Assembly (NCBI GenBank): GCA_013076295.1
Contig: RQOL01000531.1
Coordinates: 1,550,001 to 1,614,000, forward strand
Origin: Sanderia malayensis
Taxonomy: Eukaryota > Cnidaria > Scyphozoa > Semaeostomeae > Pelagiidae
Direction: 5' to 3'
DNA: 64,000 bases
Positions within the stretch are counted from its first letter, which is position 1, and each line of letters opens with the position of its first letter. Position numbers and translations under genes: made by a program. The notes under the pieces are model-generated. The model had not been told where the DNA came from and searched no databases. It worked only from the letters and a program-made list of their open reading frames with translations. Below are positions 1 through 12,604 of this stretch, one piece after another.

Positions 1-448
1 CAAAAATATTTGTTAGGGCATATTCTGAAATGCTTTCAATTTCCTTGTAGTTAATTGTTGAGGGACGTATTATTAGATCACATGATTATTGTCTTTGCGC
101 GGTATTCTCCTACTGCTACTGAGACTTAGAAAATTTGAGACCTTTCCAAATTGTACAGAGTATCAGTACGTAAATTGCCACAATGACGCTAAAACAATAT
201 TGCAATTACATTGGTTGACCAATTGTTTAAGCAGTTATTGATTGGCTCATTAAAAACAAAACAAATGCTAAATCAGTATAAAAACCCAGCAATGCAGTGT
301 AGAATAATATTACTGAAAGCACTGCAAAAATCTCTTTGTGACGAACTAACAAAAAAGATTGGCAAATCCTGTAAAATATATCAAACAGAAAGTGTAAACA
401 TAGACTTGTCTTCTTGTTTTGTTATTATTATTTCTAATTTTTGTCCAG
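1..448. other. Probable intron 4 of SLC22-like copy A
   Basis: No coding exon of the transporter family is visible here. The stretch ends in a pyrimidine-rich acceptor (TTTTTGTCCAG) at 448, directly before exon 5 of copy A, so it is most simply the 3' part of that gene's intron 4. The same last 20 or so bases precede exon 5 of copy C, where similarity to this copy begins. A short open frame at 211-456 starts at a TTG, runs into exon 5 in the wrong frame and matches nothing known. Confidence 0.6.
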
Positions 449-2467
449 GTTTGTGATAAATTTGATCTACAATGGAATCTCTTATGCAACAGATGATTTA
501 GGTGGAAACATGTATCGAGACTTCATCTTCGCAGGCCTAGTTGAAGTTCCAGCTTGTGTTTTTGTCATTTATTTTGCAAATAGGTATCCAATATGATCTA
601 TCTTTTATTTGCACTTGATTTCACGTCGCAAGCTAATCTAAGAAGGTGAGGGCAGTCCAGTGTCGTAGATAGAGGGGTGTCAGGAAGGGGCGAAACCCCC
701 CCTGCCGTTTTGTCGGAAAATTGATGATCTTGTCGGAAAATAAATATCTTCTGCTTACATTCTGTTCTAGCTAACGTTCTTATCTTATATTCATAGTCTT
801 GAAGAAACAACAATGCTTATTAAATTTTTTTTGGAAAATCTGAATCCCCCCCCATAAAAACTCCTATCTACGCCATTGGCGCAGTCTGTTAGTTAGTAGA
901 GTTCCTCATTAAAGAAATACAGCGCACCTCAATGAATCAAATAAAACTTAAGCAGGATTCTTCGGAGTATCGACCATAAATCTGTCTTTGGTTGCTTTGT
1001 ATATACTCTATGTATGCCTAATGTTTCTATCTCGATCACTCGAAGCCTGACTAATATTACCCGTCACTCTCCTTGTGTTTCACCTGCTTCGATAGTTGGG
1101 TTTTCTTTTTCCTAGATTCGGAAGAAAGAAGACAACGACTATATCTATGTTGATGTCAACTGCATCTTCTGTCATTATTGCTGCCATACCCAACGAGAAA
1201 GATGTGCCAAGTACATACACTACTATTTTTCCTCTTTTTCTCCCCCTTTTAAACATTCCCCATTGCTGCTAACCAAATTATTACTGAGAAGAAGGAGCTT
1301 GCAAGTATTGGTAGCTTTTTCTCTGTTGTACATAAATCACTTCCTGTAACCAGTCGCGAAAGTCAATAATACTACGGTTATTTTCATAAATTAGCTTGTT
1401 AGATCATAAGTTAAGGCTAATCGAAGATCTGAACCTATAACTGCTTAACTTTTTAGAGTACATGTGGTCAAGAGTATTCGTTGGATTGTGCGGAAAGTTT
1501 GCTATCACTCTGTCATTAAGCACGATCGTGATTTGGTCAGCAGAACTTATACCTACAATCGTTCGGTAAGCCTTTCTTTTCTGCGGATTAGTCTTGAGCT
1601 TGTGGCATGCCGTTTTTGATTGGTAATTGATTCAGACCAATGCAGCAGACACTGTTCATAATTCTTATTACGCATTGTCATCAAGATAGGTGACAACTTA
1701 AAAGCAGGCCTTCATCTTGAAATCTTATATCTATTACAGATCTCAAGGCTTGAGCTTATTAACTGTCATGGAAGTTTCAGGATCATTTTGCGCCCCATGG
1801 ATTGCACAGTGGTTGAGACATTTCCATGCCATTGCCCCCTACGTTGCCATGGGAGCAACTGCAATTATTGCCACTGCTCTGTGCTTCCTTTTGTCCGAAA
1901 CTAACGGAGAGCCTACTAAAGAGGTTTCGACACTTGGTGGGAGAGACAACGTTTTAGGTAACGAATTATTGTCTATCTTCATCCTATTGGTAATACCACA
2001 TGTGGTACTGCTATATTGAATTGAATGAAACGGAGTGAACGATGTTTTATTTACTAATGTGCTGGGAAGATGTTACACTCATCATTTTATTATTGTACCT
2101 ATTCTGATAAAATACAGTCAACTCTGTCTAATTCGAACTCGGGTAGCTCGAGCTTTTACTAATTGGAACCAGATTCTGTGGTCCCTTGAAAAATTCTGAA
2201 CCAACCCTTATAAAAAAAACCCTTATAATTCGAGCCTCTGTAATTCAAACTTTTTGTAATTCGACCAAATTTGGATTCCCCCATAGAGTTTGAGTTAGAC
2301 AGAGTTGACTGTAAGTACAACCGAGAAAATCTAAAATTTGAAAATTCCTTATTTCATTTACTTTTCCCTTGACAGATATGGAAATGCCGCCTGTCATAGC
2401 AAATTGTTTGGTTGATGACACTGAGGTCCAGTCAAACTCAAAGCACGGTAGCTCAAATTCAGCATGA
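449..2467 (+). CDS. SLC22-like transporter, copy A (3' part, exons 5-9)
   Basis: Exons read 449-583, 1116-1210, 1457-1565, 1740-1957 and 2376-2467 (stop TGA). They match exons 5-9 of the complete neighbours in length and phase. The product is the C-terminal half of a major facilitator protein: TM7-8 with the DDLGGNMYRDF segment, the second motif-A loop (FGRK, residues split over exons 5 and 6), the YMWSRVFVGLCGKF helix, and the last helices ending in an SLC22-type LSETNGEPTKEV tail. SLC22 proteins move organic cations, anions or zwitterions across the plasma membrane; the substrate cannot be read here. Intron 5 holds a hAT-like MITE and intron 8 a TA-flanked MITE. From exon 5 to well past the stop it is nearly identical to copy C. 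Exons 1-4 lie before the window, so intactness of the whole gene is unknown. Confidence 0.85.
658..878. mobile_element. hAT-like MITE in intron 5 of copy A
   Basis: A 221-bp insertion begins CAGTGTCGTAGATAG and ends with the imperfect reverse complement (CTATCTACGCCATTG). The flanking 8-mers GGGCAGTC (650-657) and GCGCAGTC (879-886) match at 7 of 8 positions, as expected for a hAT target-site duplication. There is no transposase. The same element sits at the same place in copy C, so it inserted before that duplication. Confidence 0.6.
2115..2311. mobile_element. TA-flanked MITE in intron 8 of copy A
   Basis: This 197-bp noncoding element starts CAGTCAACTCTGTCTAA and ends in its near reverse complement (AGACAGAGTTGACTG). 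It is flanked by TA on both sides. CAGT termini with a TA target suggest a Tc1/mariner or pogo-type MITE. Copy C lacks it. A related element lies at 59657-59841. Confidence 0.7.
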
Positions 2468-4321
2468 GTTCAACAATGAATACATTATAAAAATCAAAAT
2501 CCAGGCAAAGTCTAAATGCTCTTCGTCTCGTGCCTCTCTGCCATTGGGCAAGGCCTGTCCACATTGTTGTATAATGTAATCTGCATCCGTAAAATTACAA
2601 CAAGTTTACATTTCATCCAATGAAGAGTTTACAAAATGATGTAATACCTTTTAGCCTCGTTCCAAATCAAAAACAATTGTTTGAACTTTGAACTAGAGGC
2701 ATCTACTCGCTTGCGCACGCGCATTGCGTTGCGAGTCAAAATGTTATGTTCTGCATTGTGCTTCTGTTGAGCTGCCATATAAGGTAAGAGCAATTAAGTA
2801 CCTCCAAATTAAACGTTCATTTTTTATTTTAAACGAGGTCACCATTCTTTTTTTCAAAATAATTTTGCTACCATTATGAAATAGGTGTGACCAAAATGGT
2901 AGCCACTAAATTCAAAGGAAACTTCCGATTCTTTATTATGATACTATTAAATACAATTGATTGATATTTATTTTATCATGTGGAAAATTCATTATTCACT
3001 TGATACAGTGAGTTAAAAATTAGCAGGAAATGACTTTCCTCTTCGTTTTCATCGTTTTTTTTCGGAGCATAATAACCAGGCCTAGCCAAAAGTTACCAAG
3101 AAAACGCGCAATTTTTTTAATATGCAATTACAACTCGGGCTCAGTACTAAAAATTGCTTAGGAATTGCTTAACTTTTTATTCGTGTTTTTTGAAAATAGA
3201 TTAGAAAAAGGTAAATGTAGGGCCATATACATGTCAGAAGGCACGATGAATTAAAGATAAATCGAAAGTCAACAAGTATTGAGGGCAGATAACGCTTGCA
3301 GGCCATCTTATTAACAGGTTATTCTTGTTAATAAGATGGTGTCAGTTCACATTTCCTGTTTTAACAGGAAATGTGAACTGAACTGTGAACTGAAAAAACA
3401 ATTTTTCAAATGTGAACTGAACTGTGAACTGAAAATACAATTTTTCAAATTGCTTAGCAGTCCTCAATCCAGTACTAAAGTTGCTTAACTTCTTTCCTTT
3501 CCGAGTACTGCCTTGCTTACAAAGCAGTTGCTAATAAAAAAATGCGCGAAATTCGAGTGAGCCCCTAAACCACAACTATGTATTCAAACAAAAGAATATT
3601 TTTTCATCCAGAGTTTCCAATTTCAATTTCAACTCAATTTCATAATAATGACATGCTACATATACAGAGCGTCTTCGATTTTGGGATACTGTCTACGGAG
3701 GCTAAAGCGCTTGGCGCGCCACTTCACTGCAGTTGGTTTTTCACGGGTGGAACACCGATCTTCAACAAAAGTGGGGTGGGATTTTGATTGTTATTGCCTC
3801 TGATCTAAGAGGAAGAGCGATCTTGAGCAAAATTGGGGTAACTTGTTGATCTGATTATGTAGTAATGAAGCAGTTCTAATTCAGCGAAGGAATGAGTTTT
3901 TTAAGCTGAAGCAAAACAGCTTTTGCTTGCTTGAAAGATCTGTGCATTTCGTATCAGGCAGTAAGTATCATAACAGAAACAAAAGTGGTTAAAAGACTTC
4001 TGAATTTTGAGTGCTAGAGTATCGTAAGCCCCGACCATAATTGCATTTTGGTACGCAAAAACTGCCTTGTTTTTGTTCAAAGAATGATAGCCCCAATAAG
4101 GAAAGTTCTCGGTGATGCCATTACCATAAAAATAGGATCATGAATCGTAAAAAGCAATAAAGAAAACATAACAATGGTCAATTGTTTCAACACTTAGTTG
4201 AAAAAAATTCTTTGTTTTCTCGCCTTTCCACCTCTTCGTTACTTTGTTTCCAGACGTTTACATTTTAGCTTTGAGAAGTGAGGTATTTCTGTTGCTGCCG
4301 TCTCACTCGTCTAACACAGCC
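2468..4321 (+). other. Intergenic A-B: 3' flank, repeats, upstream region and noncoding exon of copy B
   Basis: The first 600 bp or so are shared with the flank of copy C at 12605-13230 and include a TGCGCACGCGCA palindrome at 2712-2723. A cluster of hairpins and direct repeats follows at 3303-3449. A block with GGCGCGCC at about 3697-3790 is shared with copy D. A noncoding first exon of copy B ends at 3960 (donor GTAAGT at 3961), and the acceptor CAG ends at 4253, 68 bp before the ATG. No coding gene is seen. Confidence 0.6.
3303..3449. repeat. Two perfect hairpins followed by a 39-bp direct repeat
   Basis: Hairpin 1 is a perfect 14-bp stem (3303-3316 with 3326-3339, arm CCATCTTATTAACA) around a 9-nt loop. 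Hairpin 2 is a perfect 18-bp stem (3343-3360 with 3363-3380) around a 2-nt loop. The right arm of hairpin 2 runs into a 39-bp unit at 3372-3410 that is repeated at 3411-3449 with one change. The block is missing from the otherwise similar flank of copy C. Confidence 0.8.
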
Positions 4322-7300
4322 ATGGACGTTTCTGAAAAAGACAAGACAACTGAAGAACAGAATAGTAACAACAAGCTGGTTGATGTTGATGAATATATCA
4401 TTCACGTTGGAGAGTTTGGCAAAAGACAAATCATCCTGCAAATCATGTTATTTCCAATTGTCTTAATGATGACATATCAGTTTCTTCTGCTCGTTTTTGT
4501 TGGCAATAATCCTGCATGGGAATGCACTGGTCTCAATCCTGAGTGTAACAATACCGGTCAGGTATTCGACATTGGCCATGAATATTACGACCACAGGTGC
4601 AAACTCAACAATCGCAGCTCTTGGCAATTTGTTCGACCAAAGAAGTTTTCCATTGTCACTGAAGTATGACACATTGAGAACTAACTATAATTAAAAGCTT
4701 TATTTAGCCGCTTGTTTCTCTAGCACACCTCTACAGTGGACCTCCATCATAATTAATCAAGTTTGCAATAAGTTTTCCTCTTTTTAGCCTTCTTTAAAGT
4801 ATGTGACGTGGGATTATTTTGTGTATTTTGTGCCAAGGGTTGCTGTTGCCTGGCAATTTGTCCATGTTTCCATGAAGGCGGTTGCTGTTGTTATCTAAGG
4901 TAGAGTAATTCACTGATTGCTACGGTTTGTTTTTCTTTTTTTTCAGTGGGATTTGGTTTGCAAGAAACGAGAATTTTCCTATTTCGCTAGTTCGGCCTTT
5001 TTTCTCGGCGGAATGGCGGGAACGTTCGTAATTGGTCACTTGTGTGATAGGTAGGTGTTGTGGGCCATACATTTCTTTTGGTTATTTCTTTCGTATAGTG
5101 ATGTGAATTTTCTATTTGGGCTTGGTTTGAACGTTGCATTTCAATTCACTCATTGATTCAAATGTTGGATAAATTCACTTAACCCAATGTAAGACAATGA
5201 CAAAGTTAACGTAATTAATAACAAAGTTCTAACCACTTTGATCAAATAATTAATGTTGACAATAGAACTTTAAATGGTTCTGTGTTGTTTTACGTAATTT
5301 AACTTTATGTAATTTTCGACATCTGGGCTTTACGGCTTTATTTTTACTTTGTTTATCAAGTTTTTTAACAACCTTGTATTTTCTTCAATAGGTTTGGGAG
5401 AAAGCCGGTGTTTTTTGCATCTTCCTTTATAACTGCAGTTTGTGTATTCAGCACTGCCTTTGTACAGCAGTTTTGGACGTTCTTTGCCATGCGCTGCATG
5501 GTTGGCTTTTTCAACATCAGCAATTTGACGATTGTGTTTGTATTGGTTACTGAACTTGTGGGGCCTCGTTTTCGTGCACTCTCTGGTAATTTCATTTGGC
5601 TTGGATTTTCAGCTGGTCTCTGCTTGTTGGGTTTGCAAGCATGGCTTGTGCCAGATTGGCGAATGATGCATATTATCACATCCGCTCCGTATATCATATT
5701 TTTGTTCTGCTTTTGGAAGTGAGTAATGATAAACCTTTATAATATCCCGCACCACTTCATGTAAACGTCCAATTTTGTCACATTGTAATGCTGGACCAGT
5801 GGCACTGCTATGCACTGAGCATTATTTTCACAGCTTAGGTCTCGAATGTGAAATTGTCCCAGAACTTGATGTAGGTTACGCTTGTGTCTCCTCTTGTGTG
5901 ACAGCGAATGGACGGCATAGGTGTAAAATATTGTGCCACTTTTCGCTTTTCCCCCCAATTTTTGCCAATATTGGAGTTTTTTTTCATATAGATTTGTGCC
6001 GGAATCAGTGAGATGGCTTCGAGTTAATGGTAGGCTAGATGAAGCAGAAGATATTTTAAGAAAAACAGCTAAAATGAATGGCAAGTCGCCACCATCCGTG
6101 AAATTATCAACTGTTGTCAAAGAAACAAGAAATGGCAGATTCAGAGAGTTATTTCGGCCTTGGTCTGCCTGTAGAAATATGCTAATTCAGTGCTTTGGTT
6201 GGTACGGAATGCAGAAATTTTTTCTCTTTCGCTTATGCTCTCTAACTTCGATCACCAATTGACTCAAACTGCAAAGTTCGTCTCTATTTACAACGGTCAC
6301 TCCAATTTCATACAATATCAAATACTAAAAAATATGTTTTTCCTTTTCTAGGTTTGCGATCTATTTGGTCTACTTTGGGATCTCATTTGCAATTGATGAC
6401 TTAGGTGGAGGCATGTACCGAGACTTCATCCTTGCAGGCCTAGTCGAATTTCCAGCTTGCGTGCTTTGCATTATTTTTGCAAACAGGTATCCATTACGAT
6501 CTATCCTTTACTTACACTGTGATTCAACATGTAAGGAATCTATCAATAATCAATCTATGTTAGTTGATAGATCTTCTTCTCAATAGTGAGATACAGTCCC
6601 ACTCCACTGAGTTGAACACAATGTATTTCGAATTTCTCTATTCGTCGAGCATAAACCTGTCTCTCGTTAGCATATATATCTTATGTTTGATTCGTAAGGT
6701 CTCGAACTCGGATTAACATGGCCAAAATTCTCATTCCCGTGTTGTCAGATCGGTTATAGGGCTTCGGGCTTTTTTTTCCTAGATTCGGAAGAAAGAAAAC
6801 AACGACTATATCTATGTTGATGTCAACTGCATCTTCTGTCATTATTGCTGTTATACCCAACGAGAAAGATGTGCCAAGTATATACACCATCATTCTTTCT
6901 CTCTCCCCCTTTTAAACATTTCCCAATTGCTGCTAACTGAGTTATTTCTGAGAAAAAGGAGCTTGCAATTATTGGTAGCTCTTTCTCTGTTATAGATTCA
7001 AATCAATTTTTGTAACAGCTCACGAAATTCAATAACAATGTGGCTAACTTTATAAATAAACTCAAGCTGATGGCTATGGCTAATTGAAGATCTAAAGCTA
7101 AATGTTTAATTTTTCAGAGTACATGTGGTCAAGAGTATTCGTTGGACTGTGCGGAAAGTTTGCTATTACTTTTTCAATAAATACAATTTTCATTTGGTCA
7201 GCAGAACTAGTACCCACAATGGTTCGGTAAGCCTGAGTGAAATGAACTACATGAAGTACTTCATTTCTTCAACTGTAGTTTTCTTATCTCCCAGTGTTCA

Positions 7301-8381
7301 AAACATTTTGTGATTTTTAATTAACTAAAAATGCTGATGCATCATGCACCATTGAGAAATGGTTTTTACGTAGTTCCAATTTTACTTGGCATCAGTACCA
7401 ATGCCAAAGTGACAACCTTAGAAGCAAATATTAGGTCTTTATTTTGAAGTCTCGAAGTCCTTATGAAATCTTTAAAATCTCGAAGTCCGAAGCAAATATT
7501 AGGCCTTTAATTAACTTTAAAATCTCGAAGTCCTTGGTGAGATTATTAAAGCCTCGTAATGAATCCGAGCTCCCTTGCCCTGCGACGTTTGCTTTCCAGG
7601 AGCTCGGCAATTTTAATAAGTTTGCCAAGTACATTTTGGACAAAAGTTTCTCGTCCCGCTTAATGCATAAACTCGGCGTTTACAAAATTTCAATGAAACA
7701 CTTTTTAGCATCATAATATGGAATCATGGAATCTAAACTTTCATTGTTATCCTTTTTGTTCAAAAAGTCCTTAACTGGCAGCGAGAACTTTTAATCGGAA
7801 CAAGCAAACAGGCATAAATATTTCTTATTATTACTCTTATCATTATTGTTATTATTAATTATTGCAGATCTCAAGGCATGTGTTTGTTGACTGTCGTGGG
7901 AACTTTAGGCTCATTTTGCGCCCCATGGATTGCACAGTGGTTGAGACATTTCCATGCCATTGCCCCGTATGTTGTCATGGGAGCAACAGCAATTATTGCC
8001 ACTGCTCTGTGCTTCCTTTTGTCCGAAACTAACGGAGAGCCTACTAAAGAAGTTTTGACACCTGATGGGAGAGAAAACGTTTTAGGTAAAGAATTTTACA
8101 TACGACGTGTTGATGCGCCACTTTGGTCATATTTCATGCGATGCTGCTGTATTGAATTAGATGAAGCTGGCTGGAAGTTGACTTGTTTTCAAATGTGTTT
8201 TAAATACAGCATACTGATAGCTTTTATAATTATGCAGATAATATGATTATTATTGACAAATTGCTTGAATTGATAATTATTGATTATTTTATGTACTTCT
8301 TTCTTGACAGATATCGAAATGCCGTCCGTCATAGAGAGCCGTTCAGCTGATGAAACTGAAGTAGAACTTAAAGCAAAATAG
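4322..8381 (+). CDS. SLC22-like organic ion transporter, copy B (intact)
   Basis: Nine coding exons: 4322-4663, 4947-5050, 5392-5718, 5992-6201, 6352-6486, 6783-6877, 7118-7226, 7868-8085 and 8311-8381 (TAG). They total 1611 nt, or 536 aa, close to the usual SLC22 length. In order the protein has a hydrophilic N-terminus, TM1, a Cys-bearing extracellular loop with possible N-glycosylation sites (NNT, NRS), the SLC22 hallmark SIVTEWDLVC across the exon 1/2 junction, motif A (GHLCDRFGRK) at exons 2/3, TELVGPRFRALSG, the PESVRWL segment in exon 4, a second FGRK loop, and an LSETNGEPTKEV tail. The start at 4322 is chosen because an acceptor lies at 4253 and an upstream in-frame start would be intronic. 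The stop is only 287 bp before the ATG of copy C. The substrate is unknown. Confidence 0.9.
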
Positions 8382-8668
8382 CTCAGCTTGGCTTTTAGAG
8401 ATCATTTTTGAAACCTGACAAAAACATCGAACAATTTTGTTACACAAATTAATGTTTTGTTTCATTCCATAAAATGATTGCTGTACCAGAACATACTTTT
8501 TCAAAACTCCACTCATGTGAATAGGGATTAGGTTTACCAGGTTTAACAATAATTAAGTTTTGGTTTCCAGACTGTTTAATCTCTTTTATTCGTTTTAAGA
8601 CGTTTTCACCTTGAATTTGGAAAACTGAGGTATTTCTGTTGCTGCCGTCTCACTCGTCTAACACAGCC

Positions 8669-11600
8669 ATGGACGTTTCTGAAAAAGACAAGACAACTGA
8701 AGAACAGAATAGTAACTGCAAGCTGGTTGATGTTGATGAATATATCATTCACGTTGGAGAGTTTGGCAAAAGACAAATCATCTTACAAATCATGTTATTT
8801 CTTATGGCCTTGCCAATCGCGTTTCAGTCTTTTCTGATTGTTTTCACTGCCAATAATACTGCATGGAAATGCACTGGTCTCAATCCTGAGTGTAATGATA
8901 CCGGTCAGGTATTCGACATTGGCCATGAATATTACGACCACAGGTGCAAACTCAACAATCGCAGCTCTTGGCAATTTGTTCGACCAAAGAAGTTTTCCAT
9001 TGTCACCGAGGTATGACATCTAGAGAGCTAAGTACCGCGAAAGCTAATATTTAGCCGTTGTTTCTTTAGCCCCCCTGCACAACAGCCCCCTCAATTAATT
9101 AATTTTTCCAATACACCCTTTTTTCTCAACCATTTTACGGCATGTGACGCAAGATTATTTTGTGACACGGTCAAGTTTAATTATCATCCATCATAGTTTT
9201 TTGCACGATTAAATTTCTTAACTTGACACGTCTAAAAAGTGCATGCAAAATTTTTGTTAATGCACTCCATGTCAAAATTGTCTTTTGTAAACAAGCTCCC
9301 TTGGGTTGCTGTTGCCTGGCAATTGGTCCATGTTTCTATGAAGGCGGTTGCTGTTGTTATGTGAGGGAGAGCAATTCGCTGATGGCTACGGTTTGTTTTT
9401 CTTTTCAGTGGGACTTGGTTTGCAAGAAACGAGAGTTTTCCTATTTCGCTAGTTCAGCCTATGATCTTGGCGGAATAGCTGGAGCGCTTGTAGTTGGCTA
9501 TTTATCTGATAGGTGGGTGTAGTTGTGTCATTATCTTGCCTTGCATGTTTATTCTCTCCGAATTCAATGCTTCAATTCAAGGGGAGAAAGTTGAGTTTTG
9601 CACTTCGGCGTGGATCAAATGAACGCTGATTTTCTTTTGGACTAAAATTTTCATGCAGCAAATAAGCAGTTTGAGTTTAAAAATGAAATTTAATTCCTCT
9701 GCATAAAATGTTTGCCATCCGATGTATCAGATTGGCATGGTGAACCATTGAGCCATTTAAATTAATCAAGACTGTTTAACTCTGTCACTGAAGAAGTGCG
9801 ACCATCGAGGCCATGCCCCATTCCTAATCTATTATTCGCTTTCACAAGCCTTTAACTACTTTTTGTTTTCCTCTATAGGTTTGGGAGAAAACCAGTTATT
9901 TTTGCAGCTATGTTTATGACAATAGTTTGTGTTTTTAGCAGTGCTTTTGTGCAGCGGTTTTGGACTTTCTTTGCAATGCGCTGCATGACTGGCTTCTTCG
10001 ACTGCAGCAATTTGACGGTTGTGTTGGTATTAGTTACGGAGCTTGTGGGCCCTCGTTTTCGCACACTCTCTGGTAATATCGTATGGATTGGATATTCAAC
10101 TGGTCTTTGTTTGCTGGGTTTGCAAGCATGGCTTGTGCCAGATTGGCGAATGATGCATATTATCACATCCGCTCCGTATATCATATTTTTGTTCTGCTTT
10201 TGGAAGTGAGTAACAATAAACCTCTATAATACTTTGTACCACTTCATGTAAACGTCTGATTTTGTTAAATTGTAATGCTGGACCAATGGCACTTCTATGC
10301 ACCTGCAAAAATGTTCATTCCTGAGACTTGAAGAAATGTCCATTGGTGTTTTCTTCTCGTTTCTTTGTGACCACTAATGAAAAACATATGTATGACTTTT
10401 GTGCCACACTTTTTCAAACTTGTTATTTGGTCTCATAGATTCGTTCCGGAGTCAGTGAGATGGCTTCGAGTTAATGGTAGGCTAGATGAAGCAGAAGAAA
10501 TTTTAAGGAAAACAGCTAAAATAAATGGCAAGTCACCACCATGCGTAAAATTATCAACTGTTGTCAAAGAAACAGGAAATGGCAGATTCAGAGAGTTATT
10601 TCGGCCTTGGTCTGCCTGTAGAGATATGCTGATTCAGTGCTACTGTTGGTATGGAATACAACAATTTTTCCTTTTCTGAAGCTGATCTTCTCGAACTCCT
10701 AACTCGAATTGCATGCTGGATTTTATTTATATGCATATCCCTCAAAGCTCATCCTTTGATGACTAGATGCACACTTATTTCTAATTTTTGTCCAGGTTTG
10801 TGATGAATTTGATCTACGACGCAATCTTTTATGCAACAGATGATTTAGGTGGAAACCTGTATCGAGACTTCATCTTCGCAGGCCTAGTTGAAGTTCCAGC
10901 TTGTGTTTTTGTCATTTATTTTGCAAATAGGTATCCAATATGATCTATCTTTTATTTGCACTTGATTTCACGTCGCAAGCTAATCTAAGAAGGTGAGGGC
11001 AGTCCAGTGTCGTAGATAGAGGGGTGTCAGGAAGGGGCGAACCCCCCCTGCCGTTTTGTCGGAAAATTGATTATCTTGTCGGAAAATAAATATCTTCTGC
11101 TTACATTCTGTTCTAGCTAACGTTCTTATCTTATATTCATAGTCTTGAAGAAACAACAGTGCTTATTAAATTTTTTTTGGAAAATCTGAATCCCCCCCCA
11201 TAAAAATTCCTATCTACGCCATTGGCGTAGTCTGTTAGTTAGTAGAGTTCCTCATTAAAGAAATACAGCGCACCTCAATGAATCAAATAAAACTTAAGCA
11301 GGATTCTTCGGAGTATCGACCATAAATCTGTCTTTGGTTGCTTTGTATATACTCTATGTATGCCTGATGTTTCTATCTCGATCACTCGAAGCCTGACTAA
11401 TATTACCCGTCACTCTCCTTGTGTTTTACTTGCTTCGATAGTTGGGTTTTTTTCCTAGATTCGGAAGAAAGAAGACAACGACTATATCTATGTTGATGTC
11501 AACTGCATCTTCTGTCATTATTGCTGTTATACCTAACGAGAAAGATGTGCCAAGTATATACACAACACAACCATTTCCCCTCCCCCCCCCCTTTTAAGCA

Positions 11601-12604
11601 TTCCCCAATTTCTGCAAACCGAATTATCACTGAGAAGAAGGACCTTGCAAGTATTGGCAGCTCTTTCTCTGTTGTACATTTAAGTCACTTTCTGTAACAA
11701 GTCACGAAAGTTAATAATACTGAGGTTATTTTCATAAATTAGCTCGTTAGCTCATAAGGTAAAGGCTAATCGAAGATCTGAACCTATAACTGCTTAACTT
11801 TTTAGAGTACATGTGGTCAAGAGCATTCGTTGGATTGTGCGGAAAGTTTGCTATCACTCTGTCATTAAGCACGATCGTGATTTGGTCAGCAGAACTTATA
11901 CCTACAATCGTTCGGTAAGCCTTTCTTTTCTGCGGATTAGTCTTAAGCTTGTGGCTTGCCGTTTTTGATTGGTAATAGATTCAGACCAATGCAGCAGATA
12001 CTGTTCATAATTCTTATTACGCATTGTTATCAAGATAGGTGACAACTTAAAAGCAGGCCTTGATCTTGAAATCTTATATCTATTACAGATCTCAAGGCTT
12101 GAGCTTATTAACTGTCATGGAAGTCTCAGGATCATTCTGCGCCCCATGGATTGCACAGTGGTTGAGACATTTCCATGCCATTGCCCCCTACGTTGTCATG
12201 GGAGCAATTGCAATTATTGCCACTGTTCTGTGCTTCCTTTTGCCCGAAACTAACGGAGAGCCTACTAAAGAAGTTTTGACACTTGATGGGAGAGACAACG
12301 TTTTAGGTATGAAGTTTTTGTTTATCTTCATCTTATTACTGATACCTCGTGTGATGCTACTAATGAAGCTGGGTAGAAATTGCGTTGCTTTCAAATGTGC
12401 TTTAAAAATAGCACACTGATAGTTTTTATAAATACACAGATAATATGATTGTTATTTATAAATGGAAAAAACTGGAAATTATTGATTTTTTCATTTACTT
12501 TTCCCTTGACAGATATGGAAATGCCGCCTGTTATAGCAAATTGTTTGGTTGATGAAACTGAGGTCCAGTCAAACTCAAAGCACGGTAGCTCAAATTCAGC
12601 ATGA
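8669..12604 (+). CDS. SLC22-like organic ion transporter, copy C (intact, most divergent N-terminal half)
   Basis: Exons 8669-9010, 9409-9512, 9879-10205, 10439-10648, 10796-10930, 11459-11553, 11806-11914, 12089-12306 and 12513-12604 (TGA) encode about 543 aa. The N-terminal half differs from every other copy: TM1 reads MALPIAFQSFLIVF, exon 2 has YDLGGIAGALVVGYLSDR and exon 3 starts with PVIFAAMFMTIVCVF. The C-terminal half and flank are nearly identical to copy A, including the MITE in intron 5, so the gene looks like a chimera with a junction near the start of exon 5. The conserved noncoding first exon is missing upstream. A pyrimidine-rich acceptor ends at 8599, so exon 1 may be spliced to some other upstream exon. 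Confidence 0.9.
11005..11224. mobile_element. hAT-like MITE in intron 5 of copy C
   Basis: A 220-bp element with the same CAGTG...CATTG ends and internal sequence as the one at 658-878. It sits at the same intron position, so it was carried along by the duplication or conversion event. Confidence 0.6.

Noticed and set aside
4244..4321. N-terminal extension of SLC22 exon 1 (and the same in G, H and I)
   Set aside because: The extended frame starts at a TTG and crosses a clear splice acceptor (TTTCCAG) conserved in nearly all copies, so the extra codons are intron and UTR. The ATG at 4322 and its equivalents fit better.
5365..5697. Minus-strand open frame opposite SLC22 exon 3, repeated in many copies
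   Set aside because: It recurs only because the exon on the other strand is conserved. It crosses splice sites and resembles no protein.
8382..8668. Operon-like unit with spliced-leader trans-splicing of copy C
   Set aside because: The tight spacing suggested it, but nothing in the sequence shows a spliced leader. Cis-splicing from an upstream exon explains the acceptor equally well.
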